NCBI GenBank assembly: GCA_965222725.1
Contig: OZ244969.1
Coordinates: 744,001 to 808,000 of the forward strand
Reading direction: 5' to 3'
Source: GCA-2748575 sp965222725
GTDB lineage: Bacteria; Pseudomonadota; Gammaproteobacteria; Pseudomonadales; Ketobacteraceae
DNA length: 64,000 nucleotides
Part shown: one piece after another, positions 49,878 to 58,333 of the stretch
Layout: each line of letters starts with the position of its first letter
Position numbering within the stretch: position 1 is the stretch's first letter
Notes under the pieces: model-generated
Database searches by the model: none
The model's input: only the letters and a program-made list of their open reading frames with translations
What the model was told of the DNA's origin: nothing
Made by a program: the position numbers and the translations under genes

Positions 49878-50459
49878 GTGAGTAGCTTTGCCCCACAATC
49901 CCAGTTATCCGGATTACTGAAGTCCCTGGCCTTCCGGGGCGTGCCTCGCTTTCAGGTTCCCCGGGATTACCGGGAATGGCTGTTTGATACGGGCTCTCTT
50001 ACCAAACGCCTGGTACAACTCACCGATGGCGACTTCCGGGTGCAAGTCCTGCGCCAATACCACGGGCCCCTGATGATGGACGAACAGACCGCCCTTGGCG
50101 TTGGCCATCGCACCCTGCCGTTTATACGGGAGGTCAATCTGATCTGTGGCGGCGAGCCCTGGGTTTACGCCCGCACTGTAATTCCCCGCAGTACCGAACG
50201 GGGGCCGGGGCGCTACCTGACACGGCTGGGGACCAAGCCGCTGGGCGTGGCCCTGTTCAACGACCCCAATATCCGCCGGGGCCAGATTCATGTAAAGCAG
50301 GTGCCCGCCAATGCACTGGATTGGGGCAGACCGGCACATCAAACCCTGTGGGGGCGCCATTCCCTGTTTTATCTGTACGAGGAGCCCTTGCTGGTTAGTG
50401 AGTACTTCCTCCCGGGCTGCCCGATGTATGGCTTGCGGCCTGACAGACCAGCGCTATAA
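49878..50459 (+). CDS. ubiC: Chorismate-pyruvate lyase UbiC
   Basis: Makes 4-hydroxybenzoate from chorismate, the first step of ubiquinone synthesis. The 193-aa protein starts at GTG 49878 and shows REVNLICGGEPWVYARTVIP, with the active-site Arg, and a late FYLYEEPLLVSEYFLP. It is followed 27 bp later by ubiA, which uses its product. Confidence 0.92.
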   Translation: MSSFAPQSQLSGLLKSLAFRGVPRFQVPRDYREWLFDTGSLTKRLVQLTDGDFRVQVLRQYHGPLMMDEQTALGVGHRTLPFIREVNLICGGEPWVYARTVIPRSTERGPGRYLTRLGTKPLGVALFNDPNIRRGQIHVKQVPANALDWGRPAHQTLWGRHSLFYLYEEPLLVSEYFLPGCPMYGLRPDRPAL

Positions 50460-50486
50460 TGCCACTCACATTCGAGGGAGGCGTCT

Positions 50487-51389
50487 GTGGCTAAACATTC
50501 AAAACTGGAAGAACTCAGTCTGAGCAATTCATCCTGGCGGCGCTTGCCGGATTTTATTGCCCTGATGCGGCTGGACCGGCCCATTGGCATTTACCTGTTG
50601 CTCTGGCCCACCCTGTGGGCGGTGTGGATTGCCAGCGATGGCCTGCCTTCCCTGAAGCTGATTCTGATTTTTATGGGCGGCGTTGTGCTGATGCGCTCCG
50701 GCGGCTGTGTGATCAATGACTTTGCCGACCGCAATTTCGATGGCCACGTGGCCCGTACCGCCAACCGGCCCCTGGCCACCGGCCGTATCAGCAGCAAAGA
50801 AGCGCTGGTACTGGCGGCAGTGATCGCGCTGCTGGCCTTTTGCCTGGTGCTGATGACCAACCTGTTTACCATTCTGCTGTCCTTTGCCGGGCTGGCTCTG
50901 GCCTTCTGTTATCCTTTTATGAAGCGCTATACCTATTTCCCCCAGGTGTTTCTGGGGGCAGCCTTTGCCTGGGCTATTCCGATGGCCTTTGGTGCTGCCG
51001 GTGAGTCAGTGCCCACTTATGCCTGGCTGATTTACCTGGCCACCCTGCTCTGGACCATGGCCTATGACACCCTGTATGCCATGGCAGACCGGGAAGACGA
51101 CCTGAAAGTGGGTATCAAATCCACCGCCGTGCTGTTTGGCGAGGCGGACCTGCTGATGATCGGGTTGCTGGAGGGCTGCACGTTGCTGGCGCTGATTCTG
51201 CTGGGGGACAAGCTGGATTTCAGTTTCTGGTATTACCTGGGGCTGACCGCGGCGGTGTGCCTGTGGGCCTGGCAGCTGTGGCAGGCCAGAACCCGCGAAG
51301 CCATGACCTGTTTTAAATGCTTTCTCCATAATCACTGGGTGGGCGCCGCTATCTTCGCGGGAATTTTCCTGCACTATAATTTGACCTGA
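50487..51389 (+). CDS. ubiA: 4-Hydroxybenzoate octaprenyltransferase UbiA
   Basis: A membrane prenyltransferase that joins the polyprenyl tail to 4-hydroxybenzoate. The 300-aa protein has the first metal-diphosphate motif NDFADRNFD and the second YDTLYAMADREDD, spread over about eight to nine helices. The start is GTG 50487 with a GAGGGAGG site. The last codons overlap a tandem repeat that continues toward phoB. Confidence 0.95.
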   Translation: MAKHSKLEELSLSNSSWRRLPDFIALMRLDRPIGIYLLLWPTLWAVWIASDGLPSLKLILIFMGGVVLMRSGGCVINDFADRNFDGHVARTANRPLATGRISSKEALVLAAVIALLAFCLVLMTNLFTILLSFAGLALAFCYPFMKRYTYFPQVFLGAAFAWAIPMAFGAAGESVPTYAWLIYLATLLWTMAYDTLYAMADREDDLKVGIKSTAVLFGEADLLMIGLLEGCTLLALILLGDKLDFSFWYYLGLTAAVCLWAWQLWQARTREAMTCFKCFLHNHWVGAAIFAGIFLHYNLT

Positions 51390-51435
51390 CCCTGACCTGA
51401 TTCAGACCTGACCCTGACCTGATTCAGACCTGACA
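51383..51435. repeat. 22-bp tandem repeat overlapping the ubiA stop
   Basis: Two exact copies of a 22-bp unit beginning GACCTGACCCTGACC at 51383-51404 and 51405-51426, plus a partial third to 51435. The first copy contains the final ubiA codons. Copy number may vary by slippage. Confidence 0.8.
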
Positions 51436-51470
51436 TCTGGCCCGAAGCCTGACCGGGCATTGTCCCAAAA

Positions 51471-51488
51471 CCGTCATCTTGTTGTAAC
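51471..51488 (+). promoter_or_regulatory. Pho box upstream of phoB
   Basis: Half-sites CCGTCAT (51471-51477) and TTGTAAC (51482-51488), 4 bp apart, fit the 7-4-7 PhoB site, with a further ACACAGT-like third half behind. It lies 56 bp before the phoB ATG and implies autoregulation. Confidence 0.7.
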
Positions 51489-51543
51489 ATTAACACAGTC
51501 TAATAGTGACCATTAGATGACAATTGAGAGACAACCTGCGCCT

Positions 51544-52233
51544 ATGTCAGATACACAGATTCTTATCGTTGACGACGAAGAAGCCATCCGCGAAATGATT
51601 TCGGTCGCTTTGGAGCTGGCCGGTTTTTCCTGGCTGGAAGCCGATAACGCGCAGGACGCTCACGCTATAATTGTGGATGAGCGCCCCAGCCTGGTCCTGC
51701 TGGACTGGATGCTTCCCGGTACCAGCGGTATTGAACTGGCTCGTCGCCTGAAGCGGGACGAAACCACCGGTGAGATTCCTATCATTATGCTCACCGCCAA
51801 AACCGAGGAAGACAACAAGATTCAGGGATTGGATGCCGGCGCTGATGACTATGTTACCAAGCCGTTTTCCACCCGTGAGCTGATTTCACGCATTAACGCC
51901 GTCTTGCGTCGAACCCAGGGTGAGAAAAACAAGGCCATTAAAGTGGACAGTCTGGTGCTGGACCCGGTCAGCCATCGCATTACCGCCAATGAAAGTCCGG
52001 TGGAAATGGGCCCGACGGAATACCGCCTGCTGGAATTTTTTATGACCCATCAGGACCGCGCCTATTCCCGTGCGCAGCTGCTGGATCATGTCTGGGGTGG
52101 TAACGTTTACGTGGAAGACAGAACCGTGGATGTGCATATTCGCCGCCTGCGTAAAGCCCTGGCGCCGCATGAGTATGATCACCTGGTACAAACGGTTCGC
52201 GGTATGGGATATCGCTTTTCCAGCAAGATCTGA
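51544..52233 (+). CDS. phoB: Phosphate regulon response regulator PhoB
   Basis: An OmpR-family response regulator activated by PhoR on phosphate limitation. The 229-aa protein has the receiver domain with acidic pocket DDEEAIREM, phospho-Asp in LVLLDWMLPGTSG and Lys in YVTKPFSTREL, then a winged-helix DNA-binding domain (GPTEYRLLEFF, RTVDVHIRRLRKAL). I start it at ATG 51544 (MSDTQILIVDD), matching Pseudomonas PhoB; the frame opens at 51517. Confidence 0.96.
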   Translation: MSDTQILIVDDEEAIREMISVALELAGFSWLEADNAQDAHAIIVDERPSLVLLDWMLPGTSGIELARRLKRDETTGEIPIIMLTAKTEEDNKIQGLDAGADDYVTKPFSTRELISRINAVLRRTQGEKNKAIKVDSLVLDPVSHRITANESPVEMGPTEYRLLEFFMTHQDRAYSRAQLLDHVWGGNVYVEDRTVDVHIRRLRKALAPHEYDHLVQTVRGMGYRFSSKI

Positions 52234-52327
52234 TTCATCGTAAAACCACAGCTTTTATCAAGGCTTTCGTTGTGTCAGTCGATCAACTATAGTAACCGGA
52301 CGGCAGCAGTCAGAAGGGTTGGGAACG

Positions 52328-53659
52328 ATGAGAAAGCAATGGAAAGCCGAGCTTAATCAGTTTCTTCTACTGATTCTTATCAGCGGTTTTTCAGGGTGGG
52401 CGATAGACTACCCGGGCTGGACCATCGCCATCGTCGTTTCCATTTATTCACTCTGGATGTTGCAGCGTTTAAAAGACCTGGTGATCTGGGTTGACGCCAA
52501 CGATGATTCCGAAGCGCCGGAAAGCAGCGGTGTATGGGGCGAACTCTTCGACACCCTGAATATTCAGAAGAAACATTCCCGCCAGGCGAAATCCGAACTG
52601 GAAGAAATTCTTGCACGGGCGCAACAATCCATAGACGCAATTGAAGAAGCGGTAATAGTTACCAATCAGTCCGGCGTGATTCAGTGGTGCAACAAGCGCG
52701 CCCAGGAAATGGTGGGGCTGCGCCCCCGCACTGATATTAAAAACCCGCTGACCAATCTTATTCGCGATCCCCGCTTTGTGCGCTTTTTTAACCGCGCCGA
52801 TTTTGATCAGGGCGTGGAAATTCCTTCACCTAACAATCCGCAGAAAATTCTTCAGTTCTACGTCACCGTATTTGGTGACCGCCGCGACCGCTTGCTGATC
52901 GGGCGTGATGTAACCCGGCTGAATAACCTGGAACAGATGCGCAAGGATTTTGTCGCCAACGTATCCCATGAACTGCGTACCCCACTGACAGTGATCAAAG
53001 GGTATCTGGAAACCTTCCTGGACTCTCTGGATCCGGTGCAGCAAAAAGCGTTATATCGGGGGCTGGAACAAATGGATCAGCAGGCAAACCGCATGGAAAT
53101 GCTGGTGGCGGACCTGCTGTTGCTGTCAAAACTGGAAACCAACGATACCGAAAAAACCGTGGCGACGGTGAAGATACCGCGATTGCTGCAGCAGGTTTAC
53201 AACGATGCTCAGGCGGTTAACGACGAAAAACAACACAAGATAGAACTGAAGGCTGATCCGAACCTGTTGCTGCTGGGTATTGAAGATGAACTGCGCAGCG
53301 CCTTTTCAAATCTGGTGATTAACGCCGTGAAGTACACCCCCGAAGAGGGCCACATCAAAATCAGCTGGTGGGAAGATGAAAAAGGCGCTCATCTGGCGGT
53401 AAAAGACAGCGGCATTGGTATTGATCCGCGTCATATCCCCCGTTTAACCGAGCGTTTTTACCGTGCCGATCCAAGCCGCCACAGCAAAACCGGTGGCACC
53501 GGGCTGGGGCTGGCTATCGTCAAGCATGTACTGATTCATCATGATGCCGAACTGGAAATCAAAAGCGAACTGATGAAAGGCAGTGAGTTTATCTGCCACT
53601 TTCCTCCCCGCCTGGTAATCCGGCAGAACCCGGGCGACGAGGCTCAGTCCGTCGCCTGA
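52328..53659 (+). CDS. phoR: Phosphate sensor histidine kinase PhoR
   Basis: A membrane histidine kinase that phosphorylates PhoB. The 443-aa protein has two N-terminal membrane spans (about 10-50), a PAS domain (about 95-185), the phospho-His box FVANVSHELRTPL, and ATP-binding N, G1 and G2 boxes (NLVINAVKYTP, DSGIGI, GGTGLGLAIVK). It starts at ATG 52328, not the TTG at 52319. It follows phoB by 94 bp. Confidence 0.95.
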   Translation: MRKQWKAELNQFLLLILISGFSGWAIDYPGWTIAIVVSIYSLWMLQRLKDLVIWVDANDDSEAPESSGVWGELFDTLNIQKKHSRQAKSELEEILARAQQSIDAIEEAVIVTNQSGVIQWCNKRAQEMVGLRPRTDIKNPLTNLIRDPRFVRFFNRADFDQGVEIPSPNNPQKILQFYVTVFGDRRDRLLIGRDVTRLNNLEQMRKDFVANVSHELRTPLTVIKGYLETFLDSLDPVQQKALYRGLEQMDQQANRMEMLVADLLLLSKLETNDTEKTVATVKIPRLLQQVYNDAQAVNDEKQHKIELKADPNLLLLGIEDELRSAFSNLVINAVKYTPEEGHIKISWWEDEKGAHLAVKDSGIGIDPRHIPRLTERFYRADPSRHSKTGGTGLGLAIVKHVLIHHDAELEIKSELMKGSEFICHFPPRLVIRQNPGDEAQSVA

Positions 53660-53674
53660 TTCAACGTCAAACCG

Positions 53675-54157
53675 CTAGTCGCGGAAGTTGGTGTACTGCA
53701 ATGGCATATCAAATTTGGATTCTTTCAGCATGGCGATGGCTGACTGCAGATCGTCACGTTTCTTACCGGTCACCCGCACCTGCTCGCCCTGAATGGACGC
53801 CTGCACCTTGAGCTTGCTTTCCTTGATCATTTTCACCAGTTTTTTGGTCTGGGTGGAATCCAGCCCCTGACGCAGAGTTACCTGCTGGCGGGCCTGCGCC
53901 ACATTCACTTCCGGCTCGCCGATATCGGCACAGGCCACATCAATGCCGCGCTTGATCAGTTTGTTTTCCAGAATGTCCCACAGCTGCTTGAGCTGAAAAT
54001 CCGCTTCCGCGGTCATGATCACAACATTCTCTTTCTGCTCAAAGCTGGCGTTGGTGCCCTTGAAATCAAAACGGTTAGTGATTTCCCGGTTGGCCTGATC
54101 CACCGCGTTGGTGACTTCCTGCATTTCCAGTTCGGAAACAATGTCAAAAGATGGCAT
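53675..54157 (-). CDS. yajQ: YajQ family nucleotide-binding protein
   Basis: A 160-aa cytosolic protein with two ferredoxin-like lobes; it starts MPSFDIVSELEMQEVTNAVDQ and has NRFDFKGTNASFE. Homologs bind c-di-GMP or nucleic acids and influence transcription or phage processes. It is convergent with phoR and stands alone. Confidence 0.95.
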   Translation of the reverse strand: MPSFDIVSELEMQEVTNAVDQANREITNRFDFKGTNASFEQKENVVIMTAEADFQLKQLWDILENKLIKRGIDVACADIGEPEVNVAQARQQVTLRQGLDSTQTKKLVKMIKESKLKVQASIQGEQVRVTGKKRDDLQSAIAMLKESKFDMPLQYTNFRD

Positions 54158-54317
54158 AGTTAGCTCTCATTGTTGGGTTTTCTATTGAATATAGGGCCAT
54201 AGATTACTGATTGTGCTGCAGATTGCCAAGCCTCGGAAAGGCAGCTGATCATTGCCTATACTTAAAGAGTCCCGGCAAAAAGCCTTGAACAGAAACACCG
54301 CAACCCCAGGCGTTACC

Positions 54318-54914
54318 ATGAAGTTATTCGTTAAATTTATGATGTTTATGCTGGTGCTGGCGCTGGCCGGCCCCTTCGTTATGCGGGGTCCCGACGGCAA
54401 GCCCCTGATGTCCCTTAAGGATCTCAGTATCCCGGACTTTTCCCTGCCCGGCACTGCTCCTGAAGAACTCTCAGGCAAAGAACCGGAAGCCTGGATCGGC
54501 TGGTCCAAGGACGCATCGGAGCCCAAAAAACCGAAAGTGTATGTGATTGACCCCAACAGCCAGGAGCCGGTGGTGGCCAAAGCCGGTGTATTTTACCGCT
54601 GGAAAGACAAGGATGGTGTCTGGCAGTTTTCCAACCTGCCCAATCCGGGGACACCCAATATTGTGGTGGAAACAGACCCCAATGCTAACGTATTGCAGTC
54701 GTTGTCATCGGGTAAGATAGACAAGGCACTGGGGCGTGCCGTGGCGATGGAAACCCCTGAAGGCGACGAGGCTGAGGACGAGGACAAGGGGCCGGATATT
54801 CCGCTCCCCACGACTATCCCCATTACTGAAGTCCCCGAACTGATCAATCAGGCAAAAGCCGTACAGGACCTGATGAACAAGCGCACCGAGATGCTGAATA
54901 AAAACGAATTCTGA
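54318..54914 (+). CDS. DUF4124-type exported protein
   Basis: A 198-aa protein with an N-terminal hydrophobic signal or anchor (MKLFVKFMMFMLVLALAG). The DUF4124 segment is YRWKDKDGVWQFSNLPNPGT, and an acidic stretch (EGDEAEDEDKGPD) lies near the end. Function is unknown. It starts at 54318; the frame to 54252 is not preferred. It is convergent with phoU. Confidence 0.75.
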   Translation: MKLFVKFMMFMLVLALAGPFVMRGPDGKPLMSLKDLSIPDFSLPGTAPEELSGKEPEAWIGWSKDASEPKKPKVYVIDPNSQEPVVAKAGVFYRWKDKDGVWQFSNLPNPGTPNIVVETDPNANVLQSLSSGKIDKALGRAVAMETPEGDEAEDEDKGPDIPLPTTIPITEVPELINQAKAVQDLMNKRTEMLNKNEF

Positions 54915-54922
54915 AAACAAGT

Positions 54923-54943
54923 GAGGGGGCCTTTAGCCCCCTC
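54923..54943. terminator. Possible terminator between convergent genes
   Basis: A GC-rich 8-bp stem GAGGGGGC/GCCCCCTC with a 5-nt loop. It lacks a T-tract, so efficiency is uncertain. Confidence 0.55.
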
Positions 54944-54964
54944 TCCCGCTGCCCGCTATCAGCG

Positions 54965-55693
54965 TCAGCTTTTTGTGTTCTCGAACACGCCTTCTTCTTC
55001 CAGCCGTTCCAGCGGAATGTGGCGAATATCTTTACCTTTCACCAGATAGATAACCTGCTCGGCAATATTGCGGGCATGATCACCGATACGTTCCAGCGCC
55101 CGCAGACTCCACATCACGTTGAGCACCCGTTTGATATAACGGGGGTCTTCCATCATGAAAGTCACCAGCTGACGCATGGCTGACTCGTATTCCACGTCCA
55201 CGTCGTTATCTTCTTTCACCACCATGGCGGCCTGCTCCACATCAAAGCGGGCAAACGCATCCAGTGCCTGGTGCAGCATGGTGGACACGTGATTGCCGAT
55301 ATGGCGCACTTCCACGTAACCCCGGGGCAGCTGACCGTGCTCCGACAGTTTGATGGCCATTTTCGCAATCTTGTTGGCTTCGTCACCGACACGCTCAAGA
55401 TCCACATTGGTTTTAGTGACCGCAACGATCAGACGCAAGTCACTGGCCGCCGGCTGGCGCAAGGCGATCAGGCGGGTGCATTCTTCGTCAATCTGGCGCT
55501 CAAAACCATTTACCTGACGCTCGGTGGTAATCACCTGGGAGGCCAGATTGCTGTCGATGTCGATCAGCGCAGTCACCGCGTCCACTACCTGCTTCTCGAC
55601 CATGCCACCCATGTTGAGGATGTGCTTGCGAATTTCTTCCAGGTCTTCATTGAACTGCTGTGAAATATGATGGCTGTAATCTTCACTGCTCAT
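54965..55693 (-). CDS. phoU: Phosphate transport accessory protein PhoU
   Basis: A cytosolic negative regulator linking the Pst transporter to PhoR. The 242-aa all-helical protein has two repeats carrying the metal-cluster patterns ERVGDEANKIAKMA and ERIGDHARNIAEQV. It is last in the pstSCAB-phoU run, where it damps Pho signalling when phosphate is plentiful. Confidence 0.97.
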   Translation of the reverse strand: MSSEDYSHHISQQFNEDLEEIRKHILNMGGMVEKQVVDAVTALIDIDSNLASQVITTERQVNGFERQIDEECTRLIALRQPAASDLRLIVAVTKTNVDLERVGDEANKIAKMAIKLSEHGQLPRGYVEVRHIGNHVSTMLHQALDAFARFDVEQAAMVVKEDNDVDVEYESAMRQLVTFMMEDPRYIKRVLNVMWSLRALERIGDHARNIAEQVIYLVKGKDIRHIPLERLEEEGVFENTKS

Positions 55694-55732
55694 GACTTGT
55701 CTTTCCTAGCGTTGGTTTGCGTCTATGCCTGA

Positions 55733-56623
55733 TCAACCGTAACGACCGGTAATGTAGTCTTCGGTTTTCTTCTGTTTGGGGTTGGTGAACAGTGTGTCTG
55801 TGTCGCCGTATTCAATCAGATCACCCAGATACATGAAGGCAGTATAGTCAGAAACCCGGGCTGCCTGCTGCATGTTGTGCGTCACGATCATGATGGTGAA
55901 CTGTTCCTTCAACTCGTGAATCAGTTCTTCAATCTTCAGTGTGGAAATCGGGTCAAGAGCAGAACAGGGTTCATCCAGCAACAACACTTCCGGTTCTACT
56001 GCGATGGTTCTGGCAATCACCAGACGCTGCTGCTGACCACCGGACAGACCCAGCGCGTTGTCATTCAGGCGGTCCTTTACCTCATCCCACAGGGCGGCAC
56101 CCTTCAGGGCCCACTCGACGCGCTCATCGATAATGCGCTTTTTCTTGATGCCCTGAATCCTTAAACCGTAGGCCACGTTTTCATAAATGGTTTTGGGGAA
56201 AGGGTTGGGTTTCTGGAACACCATGCCCACGCGGCGGCGCAGATCGGTAACGTCCACGTTACGGTGAAAGATATCTTTGCCATCAAACAGGATTTCACCT
56301 TCGGTACGGCAGATATCCACCAGATCGTTCATGCGGTTAAAACTGCGCAACAGTGTGGACTTGCCACAACCGGACGGACCAATAAAGGCCGTGACCTTTT
56401 TCTCGGGTATCTTCATGTTGATACCGTGCAGGGCCCGCTTTTCGCCATAGTAGAGTTTGAAATCCTTGGCCTCGACACAGATGTCTTCGTTTTCCAGGCG
56501 CAGGGGCTCTTTATGGATCGACTTGGGCATCTCCACCTTGGTTTGGGGTCTGGTACTCATCGACGGATCTACTGCAGTTGTCATATCGCCACCTTGCTGA
56601 TGTTCGTTGGTCGAATTTGTCAT
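55733..56623 (-). CDS. pstB: Phosphate ABC transporter ATPase PstB
   Basis: Powers high-affinity phosphate uptake. The 296-aa protein has Walker A GPSGCGKST, the Q-loop VFQKPNPFP, signature LSGGQQQRLVIARTI and Walker B VLLLDEPCSALD. Its N-terminus is about 40 aa longer than usual and low-complexity; an internal ATG at 56584 (MTTAVDP) with a GGTGG site may be the true start. Confidence 0.96.
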   Translation of the reverse strand: MTNSTNEHQQGGDMTTAVDPSMSTRPQTKVEMPKSIHKEPLRLENEDICVEAKDFKLYYGEKRALHGINMKIPEKKVTAFIGPSGCGKSTLLRSFNRMNDLVDICRTEGEILFDGKDIFHRNVDVTDLRRRVGMVFQKPNPFPKTIYENVAYGLRIQGIKKKRIIDERVEWALKGAALWDEVKDRLNDNALGLSGGQQQRLVIARTIAVEPEVLLLDEPCSALDPISTLKIEELIHELKEQFTIMIVTHNMQQAARVSDYTAFMYLGDLIEYGDTDTLFTNPKQKKTEDYITGRYG

Positions 56624-56635
56624 GAATCTCTCACC

Positions 56636-58312
56636 TTAAGTTTCCAGCGCCCGGTACTTCTCACGTAAACGGTTGCGAATCATTACCGCAGTGAGGTTAA
56701 GTATGGCAATAACAGCCACCAAAAGGAATGCCGTGGCATAAACCAGCGGCCTGGCTGCCTCTACGTTGGGGCTCTGGAAACCCACGTCATAAATATGGAA
56801 ACCCAGGTGCATGAATTTGCGATCCAGGTGCAGGAAGGGTGCGTTGCCGTCTACCGGTAATACCGGCGCCAGCTTCACTACGCCCACCAGCATCAGGGGC
56901 GCTACCTCACCCGCGGCCCTGGCTATCGCCAGGATCAGGCCGGTCATCATGGCCGGGCTGGACATGGGCAGAATCACTTTCCACAGGGTTTCGAATTTGG
57001 TCGCACCGAGCGCCAGACTGCCTTCGCGCACAGTTTTGGGGATACGGGCCAGGCCTTCTTCCGTCGCAACAATCACAACAGGAACTGTCAGCATGGCCAG
57101 GGTAATGGATGCCCACAGCAGGCCGGGTGTACCGAACACCGGCGCCGGAGCGGCTTCCGGATAGAAAAGTTCATCAAGGGAGCCCCCCACAAAATACACG
57201 AAGAAGCCCAGGCCAAAAACGCCGTACACAATGGAGGGCACACCGGCCAGGTTGTTCACTGCTATCCGGATGGTACGGGTTAAAGGTCCCTGGCGGGCGT
57301 ATTCCCGCAGGTAGACCGCAGCGACCACACCAAAAGGCGTTACGATAACGGACATCAGAATCACCATCATGACCGTACCGAAAATGGCAGGGAAGATACC
57401 GCCTTCGGTATTGGCTTCGCGGGGCTCCGCAGACAGGAATTCCCAGAACCGCTCCACGTAAAAGACGACTTTTCCAAAGAAGCTGAGGCTGTTGGGTTTG
57501 AAGACATGAACCACCAGCGAGAGCGGGATTTCGCTTTCTTCACCGGTCATGCTCTCTGCAACCAGGCTGTCGCGGGAAAGCTGTGCCATCAGCTCGTTAC
57601 GTTCTTTTTGCAATACCTTGAAGCGGGCATCCAGTTCGGCGCGTTCCGCTGCCAGATCCGCCTGTGCCTCCGGTGTCAGCTCATCTTCCAGTTCCAGGGC
57701 CCGCTCTTTCAGACGCAGCCGCTCCAGACCATAGTTGATAGCGCCGATATCACCTTTTTCGATATCACGAATCTGGTCCCGCAGTTCATTGGCTCGTTCC
57801 AGACGTTGGAACAGTTCCTCATGGGCACCGGAAAGCCCGGTACCGGAAGCGGTAGCCACCACTTCGCCGTTTTCTTTAACTTCGCGCAGGAACCCGTAGT
57901 AGTTACCCCACTCCAGGCGTTCTACAACCAGTATGCCTTCGGGTGTCTTGATATCACGGATGCGATCCGCCAGTACCCAGCGAAAATCCAGTCCGGTCAA
58001 ATCACGGTTACCGGTTTTAACCAGTACCCGATGGATCTCGTCTTCATCGGTATCGATTGTAATTCCTGACTCCCGCAAGCGGGACACCGGCACCCACTCT
58101 TCATTGGCAATCTCACCAATGATACGGTAGCTCTCGCCTTGCAACGGATCATAAGTACCGTCGATGACCGTATGCGGCCAGAAATGGCTCAAGCCCCGCA
58201 CAGCGATAAGGCCCAGCAGGCCCAGCACCATAATCATGCTGATGGCTACCGCCCCGCCATTGATCCATACCCAGGGCTCGCCTCGTCTAAACCACTCTTT
58301 CATTCCCATCAT
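56636..58312 (-). CDS. pstA: Phosphate ABC transporter permease PstA, extended form
   Basis: An inner-membrane permease subunit. At 558 aa it is nearly twice the size of E. coli PstA. One N-terminal helix (about 16-40) is followed by a large hydrophilic periplasmic insert with a coiled-coil part (about 170-250), then the permease core with the EAA-type loop EEGLARIPKTVREGSLALGATK. Large PstA forms are usual in Pseudomonas relatives. Confidence 0.93.
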   Translation of the reverse strand: MMGMKEWFRRGEPWVWINGGAVAISMIMVLGLLGLIAVRGLSHFWPHTVIDGTYDPLQGESYRIIGEIANEEWVPVSRLRESGITIDTDEDEIHRVLVKTGNRDLTGLDFRWVLADRIRDIKTPEGILVVERLEWGNYYGFLREVKENGEVVATASGTGLSGAHEELFQRLERANELRDQIRDIEKGDIGAINYGLERLRLKERALELEDELTPEAQADLAAERAELDARFKVLQKERNELMAQLSRDSLVAESMTGEESEIPLSLVVHVFKPNSLSFFGKVVFYVERFWEFLSAEPREANTEGGIFPAIFGTVMMVILMSVIVTPFGVVAAVYLREYARQGPLTRTIRIAVNNLAGVPSIVYGVFGLGFFVYFVGGSLDELFYPEAAPAPVFGTPGLLWASITLAMLTVPVVIVATEEGLARIPKTVREGSLALGATKFETLWKVILPMSSPAMMTGLILAIARAAGEVAPLMLVGVVKLAPVLPVDGNAPFLHLDRKFMHLGFHIYDVGFQSPNVEAARPLVYATAFLLVAVIAILNLTAVMIRNRLREKYRALET

Positions 58313-58333
58313 AATGCGTATCTCCAGACGTCG

